The notes beneath the pieces were generated by a model. It did not search any database. It saw nothing but the letters and a program-made list of their open reading frames with translations, and was not told the DNA's origin. The position numbers and the translations under genes were made by a program. A stretch of DNA of 64,000 nt from positions 372,001 to 436,000 of the forward strand of contig NZ_WBOS01000003.1 in assembly GCF_008923245.1 (NCBI RefSeq), read 5' to 3'. Below are positions 16,850 to 25,380 of the stretch, piece after piece. Numbering within the stretch: the first letter of the stretch is position 1; every line of letters starts with the position of its first letter. Origin of the DNA: Cytobacillus depressus. GTDB lineage: Bacteria; Bacillota; Bacilli; Bacillales; Cytobacillaceae.

Positions 16850-17992
16850 ATGAGTTTTAAGAAATTTGATATTAACACACTTGATTTTATATTAGAGAAA
16901 ATGATTGACACAGTCGGATCCAGCAAGGATGAAGTGTTTCGCATTGGCGAGCAATGCCGAAAAGAGAGTTTAACCTTATCCGATGAATTAAAAGAAGTAA
17001 GGACGCTCGTCATAAAGGCAATTGAAGACGGGGACAAGCTTGACGCACAGACACGTTCTGCGAGAAAAAAGCTTTCGGAAGTCAGTATGCATTTTAAAGA
17101 TTATTCTGAAGCTGAAGTTCGGGAAGCGTACGAGAAGGCGCATCGTCTGCAAATGGACTATTCGATGAATCAGCAATTAGAAAAGCAGCTCCGTGATCGC
17201 CGGGATGATATTGAAAGAAGGCTTGTCGGACTGACTGAAACGATTGATCGGGCCGAGCAAATCATTTCACAAATTTCAGTTGTCATGAATTATTTAACGA
17301 GTGATCTGAAACAAGTTGGAGAGATGCTGGAAAGCGCGAAGCTTAAACAGGAATTTGGCTTAAAGATTATTGAAGCGCAAGAGGAAGAACGGAAGCGGCT
17401 GTCACGCGAAATTCACGATGGTCCTGCACAAATGATGGCAAATGTGATGCTGCGTTCCGATTTAATTGAACGGGTATATAAGGAGCGAGGCGGGGCTGAG
17501 GCGATTCGAGAAATCCGTGATCTGAAGAAAATGGTCCGTAATGCCCTTTATGAGGTAAGGAGGATCATTTATGACCTGCGTCCGATGGCACTTGACGATT
17601 TAGGGCTCGTTCCAACCCTCAAAAAATACTTGCAAACGATCGAAGAATATCACAAACCGATCAGAATTGATTTCACTAGTATAAAAGAGGAAAAACGTCT
17701 TCCAGCTAAATATGAAGTCGCTCTATTCCGCCTAATTCAGGAATCTGTGCAAAATGCTTTAAAGCATGCAGAGGCTAATATAATCAGGGTCGGACTTGAA
17801 ATCGATAAGTCGAAAGTTGTTGTTGTTGTAAAAGATGATGGAAAGGGCTTTGATCAGCAAGAGAAGAAGAATGATTCCTTTGGCATCATGGGCATGAGGG
17901 AACGGGTCGAGCTATTAGAAGGCCGGATATCCATTGATTCCATCGTTGGAAAAGGAACGATGATCCTTATACAGGTGCCATTAAATTTATAA
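16850..17992 (+). CDS. degS: Two-component sensor histidine kinase DegS
   Basis: Cytosolic histidine kinase that phosphorylates DegU, controlling exoenzymes, competence, biofilm and motility. It has no membrane segment. The N-terminal ~150 residues form a coiled-coil sensor domain. The HisKA_3 H-box EEERKRLSREIHDGPAQMM has its phosphorylatable His near residue 189. The HATPase domain shows QESVQNALKHA, KDDGKGFD and FGIMGMRERVELL. The protein is 380 aa, close to B. subtilis DegS (385). GGAGG lies 7 bp before the ATG. degU follows after 102 bp. Confidence 0.97.
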   Translation: MSFKKFDINTLDFILEKMIDTVGSSKDEVFRIGEQCRKESLTLSDELKEVRTLVIKAIEDGDKLDAQTRSARKKLSEVSMHFKDYSEAEVREAYEKAHRLQMDYSMNQQLEKQLRDRRDDIERRLVGLTETIDRAEQIISQISVVMNYLTSDLKQVGEMLESAKLKQEFGLKIIEAQEEERKRLSREIHDGPAQMMANVMLRSDLIERVYKERGGAEAIREIRDLKKMVRNALYEVRRIIYDLRPMALDDLGLVPTLKKYLQTIEEYHKPIRIDFTSIKEEKRLPAKYEVALFRLIQESVQNALKHAEANIIRVGLEIDKSKVVVVVKDDGKGFDQQEKKNDSFGIMGMRERVELLEGRISIDSIVGKGTMILIQVPLNL

Positions 17993-18094
17993 CGGATTGC
18001 TTATACATGATTTTTTCAAAAAGAGATTACATTATTTAGGAAAAATAAATAGAAAAATATAGATAACATTTAGGAGTATTGGGAGGGAATGCAA

Positions 18095-18781
18095 TTGACT
18101 ACAAAGATTGTCATTATTGATGACCACCAGCTATTTAGAGAAGGTGTAAAGAGAATATTAGATTTTGAAAAATCGTTTACGGTCGTTGCTGAAGGGGACG
18201 ATGGATCCGACGCAGTGACGATTGCTGAGCAATATCAACCAGATGTGATCATTATGGATATTAATATGCCGACTATCAATGGGGTTGAGGCAACAAGACA
18301 GCTAATCGAAAAATTTCCAGACTCAAAAGTAATAATTTTATCGATCCATGATGATGAAAATTATGTTTCCCATGCGCTTAAAACTGGCGCGAGTGGATAT
18401 TTATTAAAAGAAATGGATGCAGACGCATTAATCGAAGCGGTAAAGGTTGTAGCTGATGGCGGATCTTACTTGCATCCGAAGGTTACGCATAATCTTGTGA
18501 ATGAATATCGCCGTCTTGCTCTTGAAGAGTCGGGAACAGCTGGCGTTTATAAGCAAAGAGTTGAAATTCGCCGCCCGCTTCACCTACTAACGCGCCGTGA
18601 ATGCGAAGTGCTCCAACTGCTTGCAGACGGAAAAAGCAACCGCGGCATCGGCGAAGCCATTTTCATTAGTGAAAAAACCGTCAAAAACCATGTCAGCAAC
18701 ATCCTCCAAAAAATGAATGTTAATGACCGGACACAAGCCGTAGTTGTCGCCATCAAAAACGGCTGGGTCGAAGTCCGATAG
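18095..18781 (+). CDS. degU: Response regulator DegU
   Basis: NarL-type response regulator. The receiver domain has the acidic pair in VIIDDHQ, the phosphoacceptor Asp in [10 protein letters not shown] near residue 56, and the conserved Lys in GYLLKEMD. The LuxR-type HTH spans about 160-225 ([38 protein letters not shown]). It is near-identical in layout to B. subtilis DegU. An ATG at 18089 lies only 1 bp from GGGAGGG (18081-18087). The TTG at 18095 has the proper 7-bp spacing and starts [12 protein letters not shown], matching the family, so it is chosen. A REP-like repeat begins on the last base of the stop codon. Confidence 0.96.
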   Translation: MTTKIVIIDDHQLFREGVKRILDFEKSFTVVAEGDDGSDAVTIAEQYQPDVIIMDINMPTINGVEATRQLIEKFPDSKVIILSIHDDENYVSHALKTGASGYLLKEMDADALIEAVKVVADGGSYLHPKVTHNLVNEYRRLALEESGTAGVYKQRVEIRRPLHLLTRRECEVLQLLADGKSNRGIGEAIFISEKTVKNHVSNILQKMNVNDRTQAVVVAIKNGWVEVR

Positions 18782-18834
18782 GTGTCAGACACCTCGCGTG
18801 GACATTTCACTTTATTTTCTTTCTGAGATGGACA
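18781..18834 (+). repeat. REP-like 54-bp unit D
   Basis: GGTGTCAGACACC (18781-18793) shares its first G with the degU TAG stop. GTGGACA follows at +17 (18798-18804) and ATGGACA at +47 (18828-18834). Confidence 0.8.
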
Positions 18835-18840
18835 CTTGAT

Positions 18841-18895
18841 AAGTGCATAATAGCAGGGGCCATAGTGGTCTTTCTGCCATTATGTGCTTTTTTGT
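18841..18895 (+). terminator. Terminator of degSU
   Basis: AAGTGCATAATAGCAG (18841-18856) pairs imperfectly with CTGCCATTATGTGCTT (18874-18889), then TTTTTG. Confidence 0.75.
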
Positions 18896-18898
18896 TGT

Positions 18899-19183
18899 TT
18901 ATTTTACTAAAGCCGCAGCAATGGTTTGCAGAATTGATTTGCCTGCTGCGCCTCTTTTACGGGCGTATTTAATCATTAAAATGATTTCTTCAACTTCTTG
19001 AGGGGAAGAAATCTCTAATAACCAGTCCGCCAATTCATCTCCGCTAATGGAGTAATCAATATAAGGCACTTTTATCGATTTATATGTACGCAGTTCATGT
19101 TTTAAAAAATTAATTTTATAATCAGAAATCTTATTGATCTTAAACTCCCCTGAACTAGAGTTTAATAAAAATCCAGTTTTCAT
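18899..19183 (-). CDS. Hypothetical 94-aa protein in the former degV locus
   Basis: The family is not recognised. The minus-strand frame extends up to 19267, but a good promoter at 19239-19267 and AAAGGA upstream of the ATG at 19183 place the start there (MKTGFLLNSSSGEFKI...). The product has no membrane segment or signal peptide. The C-terminal half (DELADWLLEISSPQEVEEII..KYARKRG) looks helical. It sits antisense to the operon between degU and the degV remnant, where B. subtilis has an intact degV (yviA). It appears to be a later insertion. That it is translated is inferred from promoter, RBS and an uninterrupted frame. Confidence 0.55.
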   Translation of the reverse strand: MKTGFLLNSSSGEFKINKISDYKINFLKHELRTYKSIKVPYIDYSISGDELADWLLEISSPQEVEEIILMIKYARKRGAAGKSILQTIAAALVK

Positions 19184-19238
19184 TAGTATCATCCTTTGCT
19201 CAAAAATCATTGATGGAGAATTCTGTCGAATAATGGCT

Positions 19239-19267
19239 ATCTTACCATAGTTTACATGTGTAACCAA
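19239..19267 (-). promoter_or_regulatory. Sigma-A promoter of the 94-aa ORF
   Basis: Read on the minus strand: TTGGTT (19267-19262), 17-bp spacer, TAAGAT (19244-19239) with a TG one base upstream of the -10. This places the transcript start downstream of the longer-frame start and supports the ATG at 19183. Confidence 0.6.
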
Positions 19268-19434
19268 GCTGTCGTGAAATTTGCACTATAATAAAGAAAG
19301 ATAAAATAATAGATTGGAACCTTTCATAGGACTATTGCCTATATCGTGAAATGATAACTCCAATAAAAGTAATGCATTTTCCATCTATTTCATATAAAAT
19401 GGAGTCAAGAAAGTAGAATTAGGATGGTACATAT

Positions 19435-19500
19435 ATGGTAAAAACGGCCATTGTGACGGATAGTACAGCTTGTGTCCCCGATGTATCCCGTCTACGTTGA
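19435..19500 (+). pseudogene. degV: degV (yviA) N-terminal remnant
   Basis: A 21-codon frame reads MVKTAIVTDSTACVPDVSRL and a further Arg, then TGA. MKTAIVTDST is the hallmark N-terminus of DegV fatty-acid-binding proteins. B. subtilis has the degV-family gene yviA exactly here, between degU and comFA. The rest (~260 codons) is gone; comFA begins 26 bp after the stop. An AGGATGG sequence still precedes the ATG. This is a decay product of the ancestral operon gene. Confidence 0.8.
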
Positions 19501-19526
19501 TCAATATTATAATTAGAGGTGATATC

Positions 19527-21023
19527 ATGAGATTTGCTCTTTTTGAAAACAAAGTGATGCCTGAAAAACTCCTAACATCCTCTGAAAAAACACACCGCAT
19601 TTCCTTCATAGAAAGTATCCCGCATCAAGAGTTAAACAAAGCATTCTCCTACAATAAAGAACTCCAGCTGCAATTATCCGGAAAACAGCTCTTGCTAGAT
19701 GACCTTAGCTTTCCTTTACAAAACATCCACGAACATTATGAAAATGGCTATCTCCACTATCGAAAAGGACTCACGACAGAGAAAAATAAGTCTATTTGCC
19801 AAAGATGCGGAAATCAAGACAAGCATTTTTTTGCCCGCTTTCCGTGTGCACGATGTGGGGAGGAGTGCGTCTATTGTCGAAAATGTATCATGATGGGGAG
19901 AGTGGGGGAATGCACGCCGTTACTAAGCTGGACAGGCCCTAGCCCTTACCTGGAATGTTCCGTTCCGCCACTTACATGGGATGGTACTCTTTCTGACGGT
20001 CAGCAAACCGCATCAAGGCGTGTGGTCGAAGCGGTTCAAAATAACACGGAGCTACTCGTTTGGGCTGTATGCGGAGCTGGTAAAACCGAAGTGCTTTTTG
20101 AAGGCATTAATCAGGCCCTTACCGCGGGAAAAAGGGTGTGTCTAGCCACGCCGAGAACCGATGTAGTACTCGAGCTCACTCCTAGATTCAAAAAGGTGTT
20201 TCCGAATATCCCGGTCGCCTCTCTATACGGCGGCAGCGAGGACAGGCATCTCTATGCACCACTCACGATCGCCACGACACACCAGCTTCTTCGTTTTTAT
20301 CAAGCATTTGACACGATCATCCTTGATGAAGTAGATGCCTTCCCTTATACGGCAGATGAAACTCTCCAATATGCCGTTCGTCAGGCGCGCAAATCAACCT
20401 CTTCCATGATTTACTTAACTGCAACACCAAATGAAAAGTGGCAACAAGAATGCAGACAGGGGAAACGAGAATTCGTCACCATCCCTGCCCGCTTCCACCG
20501 ACATCCTCTCCCTGTCCCTGAATTCCACTGGTGCGGCAATTGGGAAAAACAGCTCAAAAAAGATCGACTTCCTTCAAACATTAGCCAATGGTTACAAATC
20601 CGCCTCGACGCCAATAAGCAATGTCTTTTATTTGTCCCTAAAATTGAAAAAATGGAAAAAATCTTGCCTCTCGTTCGTAAATTACACCCAAAAATTAAAG
20701 CTGTCCATGCCGAGGATCCAAAGCGAAAGGAAAAGGTCCAAGCGATGAGAAACAAAGAAACTCCACTTCTTCTCACGACAACAATTCTGGAACGAGGCGT
20801 AACTTTTCCGAATATTGATGTGGCAGTACTAGGTGCGGAGGATCGGATTTTCACGGAAAGCGCTCTTGTCCAAATTGCAGGACGGGTCGGGAGAAGCTCA
20901 CTGGCGCCAGGCGGCAATATTACCTTTTTTCATTATGGAAAAACAGAGGCGATGCTTCGCGCCAAAAGGCAAATTCTCAACATGAATGAAGAAGCGAGAA
21001 AGAAAGGACTGATCGATTATTGA
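19527..21023 (+). CDS. comFA: Late competence DNA helicase/translocase ComFA
   Basis: DEAD-box-like ATPase at the inner membrane that helps pull single-stranded transforming DNA into the cytosol. A four-cysteine zinc finger is visible (CQRCGNQ..., CARCGEECVYCRKC, residues ~96-130). Walker A AVCGAGKTE follows near residue 180, then DEVDAFPY as motif II. SMIYLTATP and QIAGRVGRSS (motif VI) complete the helicase core. The frame is open from 19470, but AGAGGTG (19515-19521) places the start at ATG 19527, giving 498 aa (B. subtilis 463). It overlaps comFC by 4 bp. comFB is absent between them. Confidence 0.94.
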   Translation: MRFALFENKVMPEKLLTSSEKTHRISFIESIPHQELNKAFSYNKELQLQLSGKQLLLDDLSFPLQNIHEHYENGYLHYRKGLTTEKNKSICQRCGNQDKHFFARFPCARCGEECVYCRKCIMMGRVGECTPLLSWTGPSPYLECSVPPLTWDGTLSDGQQTASRRVVEAVQNNTELLVWAVCGAGKTEVLFEGINQALTAGKRVCLATPRTDVVLELTPRFKKVFPNIPVASLYGGSEDRHLYAPLTIATTHQLLRFYQAFDTIILDEVDAFPYTADETLQYAVRQARKSTSSMIYLTATPNEKWQQECRQGKREFVTIPARFHRHPLPVPEFHWCGNWEKQLKKDRLPSNISQWLQIRLDANKQCLLFVPKIEKMEKILPLVRKLHPKIKAVHAEDPKRKEKVQAMRNKETPLLLTTTILERGVTFPNIDVAVLGAEDRIFTESALVQIAGRVGRSSLAPGGNITFFHYGKTEAMLRAKRQILNMNEEARKKGLIDY

Positions 21024-21715
21024 ACTGTCTCATTTGCTTTACGGAAATCACTCCTCAGATCAGCTGGTCAGCCTTATTTTCAAAGGAAGAGGAGGCACCG
21101 GTTTGCGGTTCGTGCAAAAGAAAATTTTCGTTTATTGAGAGGGAGGTATGTCAAAAATGTGATCGCCCCTTGGTACAGTTGGATGCTCAATTTATTATTG
21201 AGGATTTATGCACGGATTGTGTCCGCTGGGAAAAGGAATCGCTATGGGCTGGGGCTTTGGAGCGAAACTATTCTGCTGTTATGTACAATGATTTTGCAAA
21301 GGAAGTGATTGCACAATTTAAATATCGCGGGGATTATGTACTTGCGCATGTTTTCGCATCTCTCTTGAAAAAGAAGCTTGCAGCGATTCCGTTTGACTTA
21401 ATTGTTCCAATTCCATTAAGTGAGGAGCGCCAATACGAACGGGGATTTAACCAATCTGAAGCTTTAATTCGGGCCTGTGGCTACGAACCTAGCAGTTTGC
21501 TCGCACGAACCCACTCCGAAAAACAATCGAAGAAATCACGCTCCGAACGAATTCATCTTTCTAAGGTTTTTCAAATTAAAGAACCAATACCCAATCAAAA
21601 GATCCTTCTCATTGATGATATTTATACAACCGGCTCCACCCTTCGGCATGCGGCTAAATGTTTGAAGAAAGCGGGGGCGCTTTCTGTGAGCTCGCTTTCT
21701 TTTGCAAGAGGTTGA
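21020..21715 (+). CDS. comFC: Competence phosphoribosyltransferase-like protein ComFC
   Basis: ComFC/GntX family with PRTase fold, required for transformation, acting with ComFA and DprA. The N-terminal zinc finger has cysteine pairs CLIC, CGSC, CQKC and CTDC (residues ~3-70). The PRTase part shows LIVPIPLSEERQYERGFNQ near residue 135 and the PRPP-binding ILLIDDIYTTGSTL near 195. The start is TTG at 21020, overlapping the comFA stop as TTGA, so translation is coupled. At 231 aa it has normal length. Confidence 0.93.
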   Translation: MNCLICFTEITPQISWSALFSKEEEAPVCGSCKRKFSFIEREVCQKCDRPLVQLDAQFIIEDLCTDCVRWEKESLWAGALERNYSAVMYNDFAKEVIAQFKYRGDYVLAHVFASLLKKKLAAIPFDLIVPIPLSEERQYERGFNQSEALIRACGYEPSSLLARTHSEKQSKKSRSERIHLSKVFQIKEPIPNQKILLIDDIYTTGSTLRHAAKCLKKAGALSVSSLSFARG

Positions 21716-21843
21716 TGATTGATAGTGGAGCGGTATTTTTGCATGAGGCTATTAACTTCCGGGAAACTATCATTTCTTAAAACAAAAACATTGGCTATAA
21801 TTGGAGAAAAAGAGATTATTCATCATTAGGGGGGCCGAGGGCC

Positions 21844-22272
21844 ATGGCAGAGCTAATAAATTGCCCAAATTGCAGCAGTATTTTTGTGAAAAATCAATTC
21901 CGCAATGTTTGCGATCAATGCTGGAAAGAAGAAGAAAAGTGCTATGAAACTGTCTATCAATACATGCGCAAACGTGAAAATCGCGCCGCAACAATGAACC
22001 AAGTGGTCGAAGCAACAGAAGTAGAGGAAGAGCTCCTTTTAAAATTTATCAAAGCTGGACGTTTTAAATTAACTCAGTTTCCGAACCTAGGATACCCATG
22101 TGACAAATGCGGAGCGATTATCCGAGAGGGGAAGCTTTGCGATAAATGCACGGATGAGTTAAGAAAGGATCTGGCAGAGCATAACTTAGAGGAAGAGCGT
22201 CGGAAGGAAATTGAAAGAAGAGAAAAGCAGGCGACTTATTTTGCGGTGGATGAGAAGTTACGGAAGGGGTAG
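21844..22272 (+). CDS. yvyF: Flagellar operon protein YvyF
   Basis: A 142-aa YvyF-family protein (TIGR03826 type) found between comF and flgM in Bacillus. Zinc-ribbon-like cysteine pairs appear at the N-terminus (CPNCSSIF, CDQCW) and near residues 86-101 (CDKCGAI, CDKC), flanking a winged-helix-like segment. A charged helical tail follows. Its molecular role is not established; a regulatory role in flagellar gene expression has been proposed. A ribosome binding site GGGGG lies just before the ATG. Unlike B. subtilis, the gene is separated from flgM by a minus-strand c-di-GMP gene. Confidence 0.88.
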   Translation: MAELINCPNCSSIFVKNQFRNVCDQCWKEEEKCYETVYQYMRKRENRAATMNQVVEATEVEEELLLKFIKAGRFKLTQFPNLGYPCDKCGAIIREGKLCDKCTDELRKDLAEHNLEEERRKEIERREKQATYFAVDEKLRKG

Positions 22273-22324
22273 GTTAAAGGATAGATTTATAAACTTCTTT
22301 TGTACCAAAAAATTAAGCAAAAAT

Positions 22325-22366
22325 AAAAAAGTGAATTTTCAAGGGGAGTTCCCCCTGAAAATTCAC
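22325..22366. terminator. Bidirectional terminator between yvyF and the GGDEF/EAL gene
   Basis: GTGAATTTTCAAGGGG pairs with CCCCCTGAAAATTCAC around AGTT. The A-run on its left becomes the T-run for the minus-strand gene. Confidence 0.85.
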
Positions 22367-22371
22367 AAAAT

Positions 22372-24636
22372 CTATTTATTCCTGAAGAATTGATAACGGT
22401 CCACTTTCGCGAAGTTACAATTCGGAACGAGTGGGTTTTTTCTAAGAAGAATGGCAAACTTATTTAGTAGCTTTGCTAGATTTAAGCGCTCATTCTCTTC
22501 GACTAAGAATTCTAGCCCATACTGATAAATACCGGCCTTAATTTCATTCATCCAAACTACGGACCCATACATTTTAATTGTTTCACCGAGGATTTCTGTT
22601 TCAAATTCCAAAATTATATCTCGATGAACGGATAACCTGATATCTGATAAAAAACGTAGACCGCCTAATCCGATGTCTTCAATCAATACATTAGTTTTCC
22701 CTAGCTCTACTTTTCTTCCGTAAATCCGAATTAGTGTCATAGAGGCTGATAATGGGAAATCTAGGTTAATTCTAAAATATTCTCGTTTATCTTCAAACTG
22801 ATTTTTAGTGTCATGGGCGTGATTTCCTGACACTTCTATTTTGCCCTTTCCTAAAAGAACAGCAAATTCATCAGCCGGAACAGGCTTTGAGAACAAATAG
22901 CCTTGAATAGTTTCACAATTATAATGCTTCAATATTTGGAGCTGCTCTGTATTTTCTACTCCTTCTGCAACAACATTCATCTTAAGGTGCTGGGCTAATT
23001 CAATAATTGTTTTCGTAATAAAATTGGAGCCATCTGGGTCTTTCTCGCTTAAATCCTTAATAAATGATCGATCAATTTTTAATGCATTAATCCTTCCTTT
23101 AAACAGTTTTAGATAGGAGAGAGAGGAATAACCTGTGCCAAAATCATCTAAAGATATTCTAACCCCAATGCTTTTTAACTCATCTAAAGTAGACAAAACT
23201 ACTTTCTCATTTTCTAGTACGGATGTTTCCGTTATTTCAATTTCTAAATATTCGGGATCAAGCTTGGTTTCTTCTAAAACACTAATAATATTTTTCACTA
23301 GGTTTTTTTCTAAAAATCGGAGAGGCGAGATATTAATAGATATAGGGATAGCCGGTAATCCTGCGTCTTGCCATGCTTTATTTTGAGAACATGCTTGATA
23401 TTTGACCCATTTCCCAATTTCGGCAATTAGACCTATTTCCTCCGCTAAGGGAATGAACTCATCTGGAGATAACAATCCCCATTCCGGATGATTCCAACGA
23501 ATTAAAGCTTCAACACCGACAATTTGATTTGTACGTGAACATACTTTTGGCTGATAATAAAATTCAAATTGATTCAATTCTATCGCATTTCGAAGTCCTG
23601 ACTCCAAACTGAAGGTTTTGTATGTTTGAATATTCATAGATGAAGTATAGATGTGATAATTACTCTTACCGCTTTCTTTTGACTTATAAAGGGCGGAATC
23701 GGCATTCTTTAATAGTGTATGGATATCTTCTCCGTCGGTAGGATATATACTAATTCCAATACTGGTTGTAATGAACAATTGATATCCTTCTATAAAAAAT
23801 GGGTCCTCTAAGGATTCTATAATTGTTTTTGCTAGATCAATGACCTGATCTGCGCTTTTTAAATCGGGGATGAGAACAGAAAATTCATCTCCGCCTAGTC
23901 GAGCTAATAGGTTTCTCTCTCCAAGGCATATTTTTAATCGTTTTGAAATTTGTATTAACAACTTATCTCCAACAAAATGACCTAATGTATCATTAATATA
24001 TTTAAAGCGATCTAAATCTAGGTACATGATTGCAAACTTTTGCTGCAGCGTTTTACTGATAATTAATTCATTTTCCAATTTCTCATGAAAGAATCTTCTG
24101 TTGGGCAAATCCGTTAACGAATCATTATAAGCTAAATATTTGTTTAATTCCTCTGACTTTTTACGTTCAGTAACATCTTTTGCTATTCCGCTAACGCCGA
24201 TAACTTGTCCATTAAATTTGGCAGGGATAAGTGTTAGATCAATCTGAACACTAATTCCCCCTTTTTGTATAAAAACAGTATCAAAATGTTTTACGTTACC
24301 AGTAAGGGCCTCATTAAATGATACTTTAAAAAATGGGAGCTCACTTATATAAATTATTTCTTCTATCGAAATGAATGCAATTTCATCTTCCGAATAACCA
24401 AGAATTTCAGTAAACCCCTTATTTGGCATAACAATAATTCCTTCTGGATTAAGAAAGAAAACAGTATCTGGATTGTTTTCAAATATTGCACGGTAAAATA
24501 CATCGGGATCTGCGATTTCTAGATAAGGTTTAGATGGTGTTTTATTTGGATCCACTTTTTTGCTCCTTTTTATTGAATCAAAAGATACTTCTGCAAACTG
24601 ATAACCATTTTTTTGATTAATCTTTGCCTGAAACAT
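22372..24636 (-). CDS. PAS-GGDEF-EAL-PilZ cyclic di-GMP turnover/sensor protein
   Basis: A 754-aa cytosolic protein with no membrane segment. A PAS domain (residues ~45-165, FLNPEGIIVMPNKGFTEILGY) is followed by a GGDEF cyclase domain with an intact ARLGGDEFSVL active site (~246). The EAL phosphodiesterase domain keeps VGVEALIRWNHP (~371) and DDFGTGYSSLSYL (~495). The C-terminal PilZ domain has REYFRINLDFPL and a DIGLGGLRF motif, fitting c-di-GMP binding. Both catalytic motifs look intact, so it may make and degrade c-di-GMP, with PilZ as an output or sensor. A probable c-di-GMP-I riboswitch lies in its leader. It interrupts the ancestral yvyF-flgM junction. No strong ribosome binding site is seen before the ATG (only TTAGG), so the start is less certain. 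Confidence 0.92.
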   Translation of the reverse strand: MFQAKINQKNGYQFAEVSFDSIKRSKKVDPNKTPSKPYLEIADPDVFYRAIFENNPDTVFFLNPEGIIVMPNKGFTEILGYSEDEIAFISIEEIIYISELPFFKVSFNEALTGNVKHFDTVFIQKGGISVQIDLTLIPAKFNGQVIGVSGIAKDVTERKKSEELNKYLAYNDSLTDLPNRRFFHEKLENELIISKTLQQKFAIMYLDLDRFKYINDTLGHFVGDKLLIQISKRLKICLGERNLLARLGGDEFSVLIPDLKSADQVIDLAKTIIESLEDPFFIEGYQLFITTSIGISIYPTDGEDIHTLLKNADSALYKSKESGKSNYHIYTSSMNIQTYKTFSLESGLRNAIELNQFEFYYQPKVCSRTNQIVGVEALIRWNHPEWGLLSPDEFIPLAEEIGLIAEIGKWVKYQACSQNKAWQDAGLPAIPISINISPLRFLEKNLVKNIISVLEETKLDPEYLEIEITETSVLENEKVVLSTLDELKSIGVRISLDDFGTGYSSLSYLKLFKGRINALKIDRSFIKDLSEKDPDGSNFITKTIIELAQHLKMNVVAEGVENTEQLQILKHYNCETIQGYLFSKPVPADEFAVLLGKGKIEVSGNHAHDTKNQFEDKREYFRINLDFPLSASMTLIRIYGRKVELGKTNVLIEDIGLGGLRFLSDIRLSVHRDIILEFETEILGETIKMYGSVVWMNEIKAGIYQYGLEFLVEENERLNLAKLLNKFAILLRKNPLVPNCNFAKVDRYQFFRNK

Positions 24637-24709
24637 TACCTAATCAGCCATATTTATTAATGCTGGTTCTGAGGACGTGAATTTTTTCAGTTTAGATATT
24701 AGTCTCTTT

Positions 24710-24795
24710 TTGGTAGCCCTGCGAACATAGCAATTGCCATAGGCCTGTGGCTTTGCGTAATCGTTTTTCAACGAAATTGCCATTTTTGCGGCCTG
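24710..24795 (-). promoter_or_regulatory. Probable c-di-GMP-I (GEMM) riboswitch
   Basis: Read on the minus strand. GGCAA is followed by a TCGTT-GAAA-AACGA hairpin with a GNRA tetraloop. Then comes TACGCAAAGCC, the most conserved GEMM segment, ACAGGCCTATGGC, a second hairpin with AATT loop, and the 3' part GCAGGGCTACC. Order and spacing match the GEMM-I aptamer. It lies about 75 bp upstream of the PAS-GGDEF-EAL-PilZ start codon in the same orientation. No clear terminator was seen between aptamer and start, so the expression platform is undefined. A covariance-model search (Rfam GEMM-I) would decide. Confidence 0.78.
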
Positions 24796-25025
24796 AAATT
24801 ATACATAATTCGACAAATTTCCCTACATCAGCATAATATAGCACTTTGTACTATATTCATAGTGAAAAAGGTTATTTTCCTCAAATTACCAAATCTCTAA
24901 ATTTATATACAAGAAATGAAAGACTTTATGTTTAGTAAAGTTAGATAGTTAATAATTCATATTTGTGAGTTAATGACAGGATTAACAAGCATTTTAATGA
25001 ACTTCTTCCTCTAATAAAAAAATGT

Positions 25026-25052
25026 TAAAAAATACACACTTTTAACCGATAA
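25026..25052 (+). promoter_or_regulatory. Sigma-D promoter of flgM
   Basis: TAAA (25026-25029), exactly 15 bp, then ACCGATAA (25045-25052). The consensus is TAAA-N15-GCCGATAT. It lies 41 bp upstream of flgM. Confidence 0.85.
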
Positions 25053-25093
25053 TAAAAATAGAGAAAAATGTATCGGATAGAAAGTGAGGACCC

Positions 25094-25360
25094 ATGATGA
25101 AGATAAATAATTTCGGACCATCAGGTGTGAATCCATATAAAAGACAAATGAACAAGCTTGAAAATACAGTAAAATCAGCGAACAAAGCAGCGGATAAAGT
25201 TGAAATCTCAACGACAGCAAAAGAAATGCAGCAAGTTTCCCAATATACTAATGCCCGCCAAGAAAAAGTGGAGAAGCTGAAAATCCAAGTAGAGAACGGA
25301 ACATATAAAGTTAATCCAAAAGAGGTTGCAAAGAGCCTCATCGATTTTTATAAGAAATAA
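25094..25360 (+). CDS. flgM: Anti-sigma-D factor FlgM
   Basis: An 88-aa FlgM-family protein that binds sigma-D until the hook-basal body is complete. The N-terminal MKINNFGPSGVNPY is the Bacillus signature. The C-terminal half, with VEISTTAKEMQQV and YKVNPKEVAKSLIDF, is the sigma-binding part. A GTGAGG site precedes tandem ATGs (25094, 25097). It has its own sigma-D promoter, giving the known feedback loop. flgN follows 20 bp downstream. Confidence 0.93.
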   Translation: MMKINNFGPSGVNPYKRQMNKLENTVKSANKAADKVEISTTAKEMQQVSQYTNARQEKVEKLKIQVENGTYKVNPKEVAKSLIDFYKK

Positions 25361-25380
25361 AGACAAGGAGGGAACATTTC

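Noticed and set aside
21716..21843. comFB between comFA and comFC, or after comFC
   Set aside because: comFA and comFC overlap by 4 bp and no short ORF with ComFB-like features is present.
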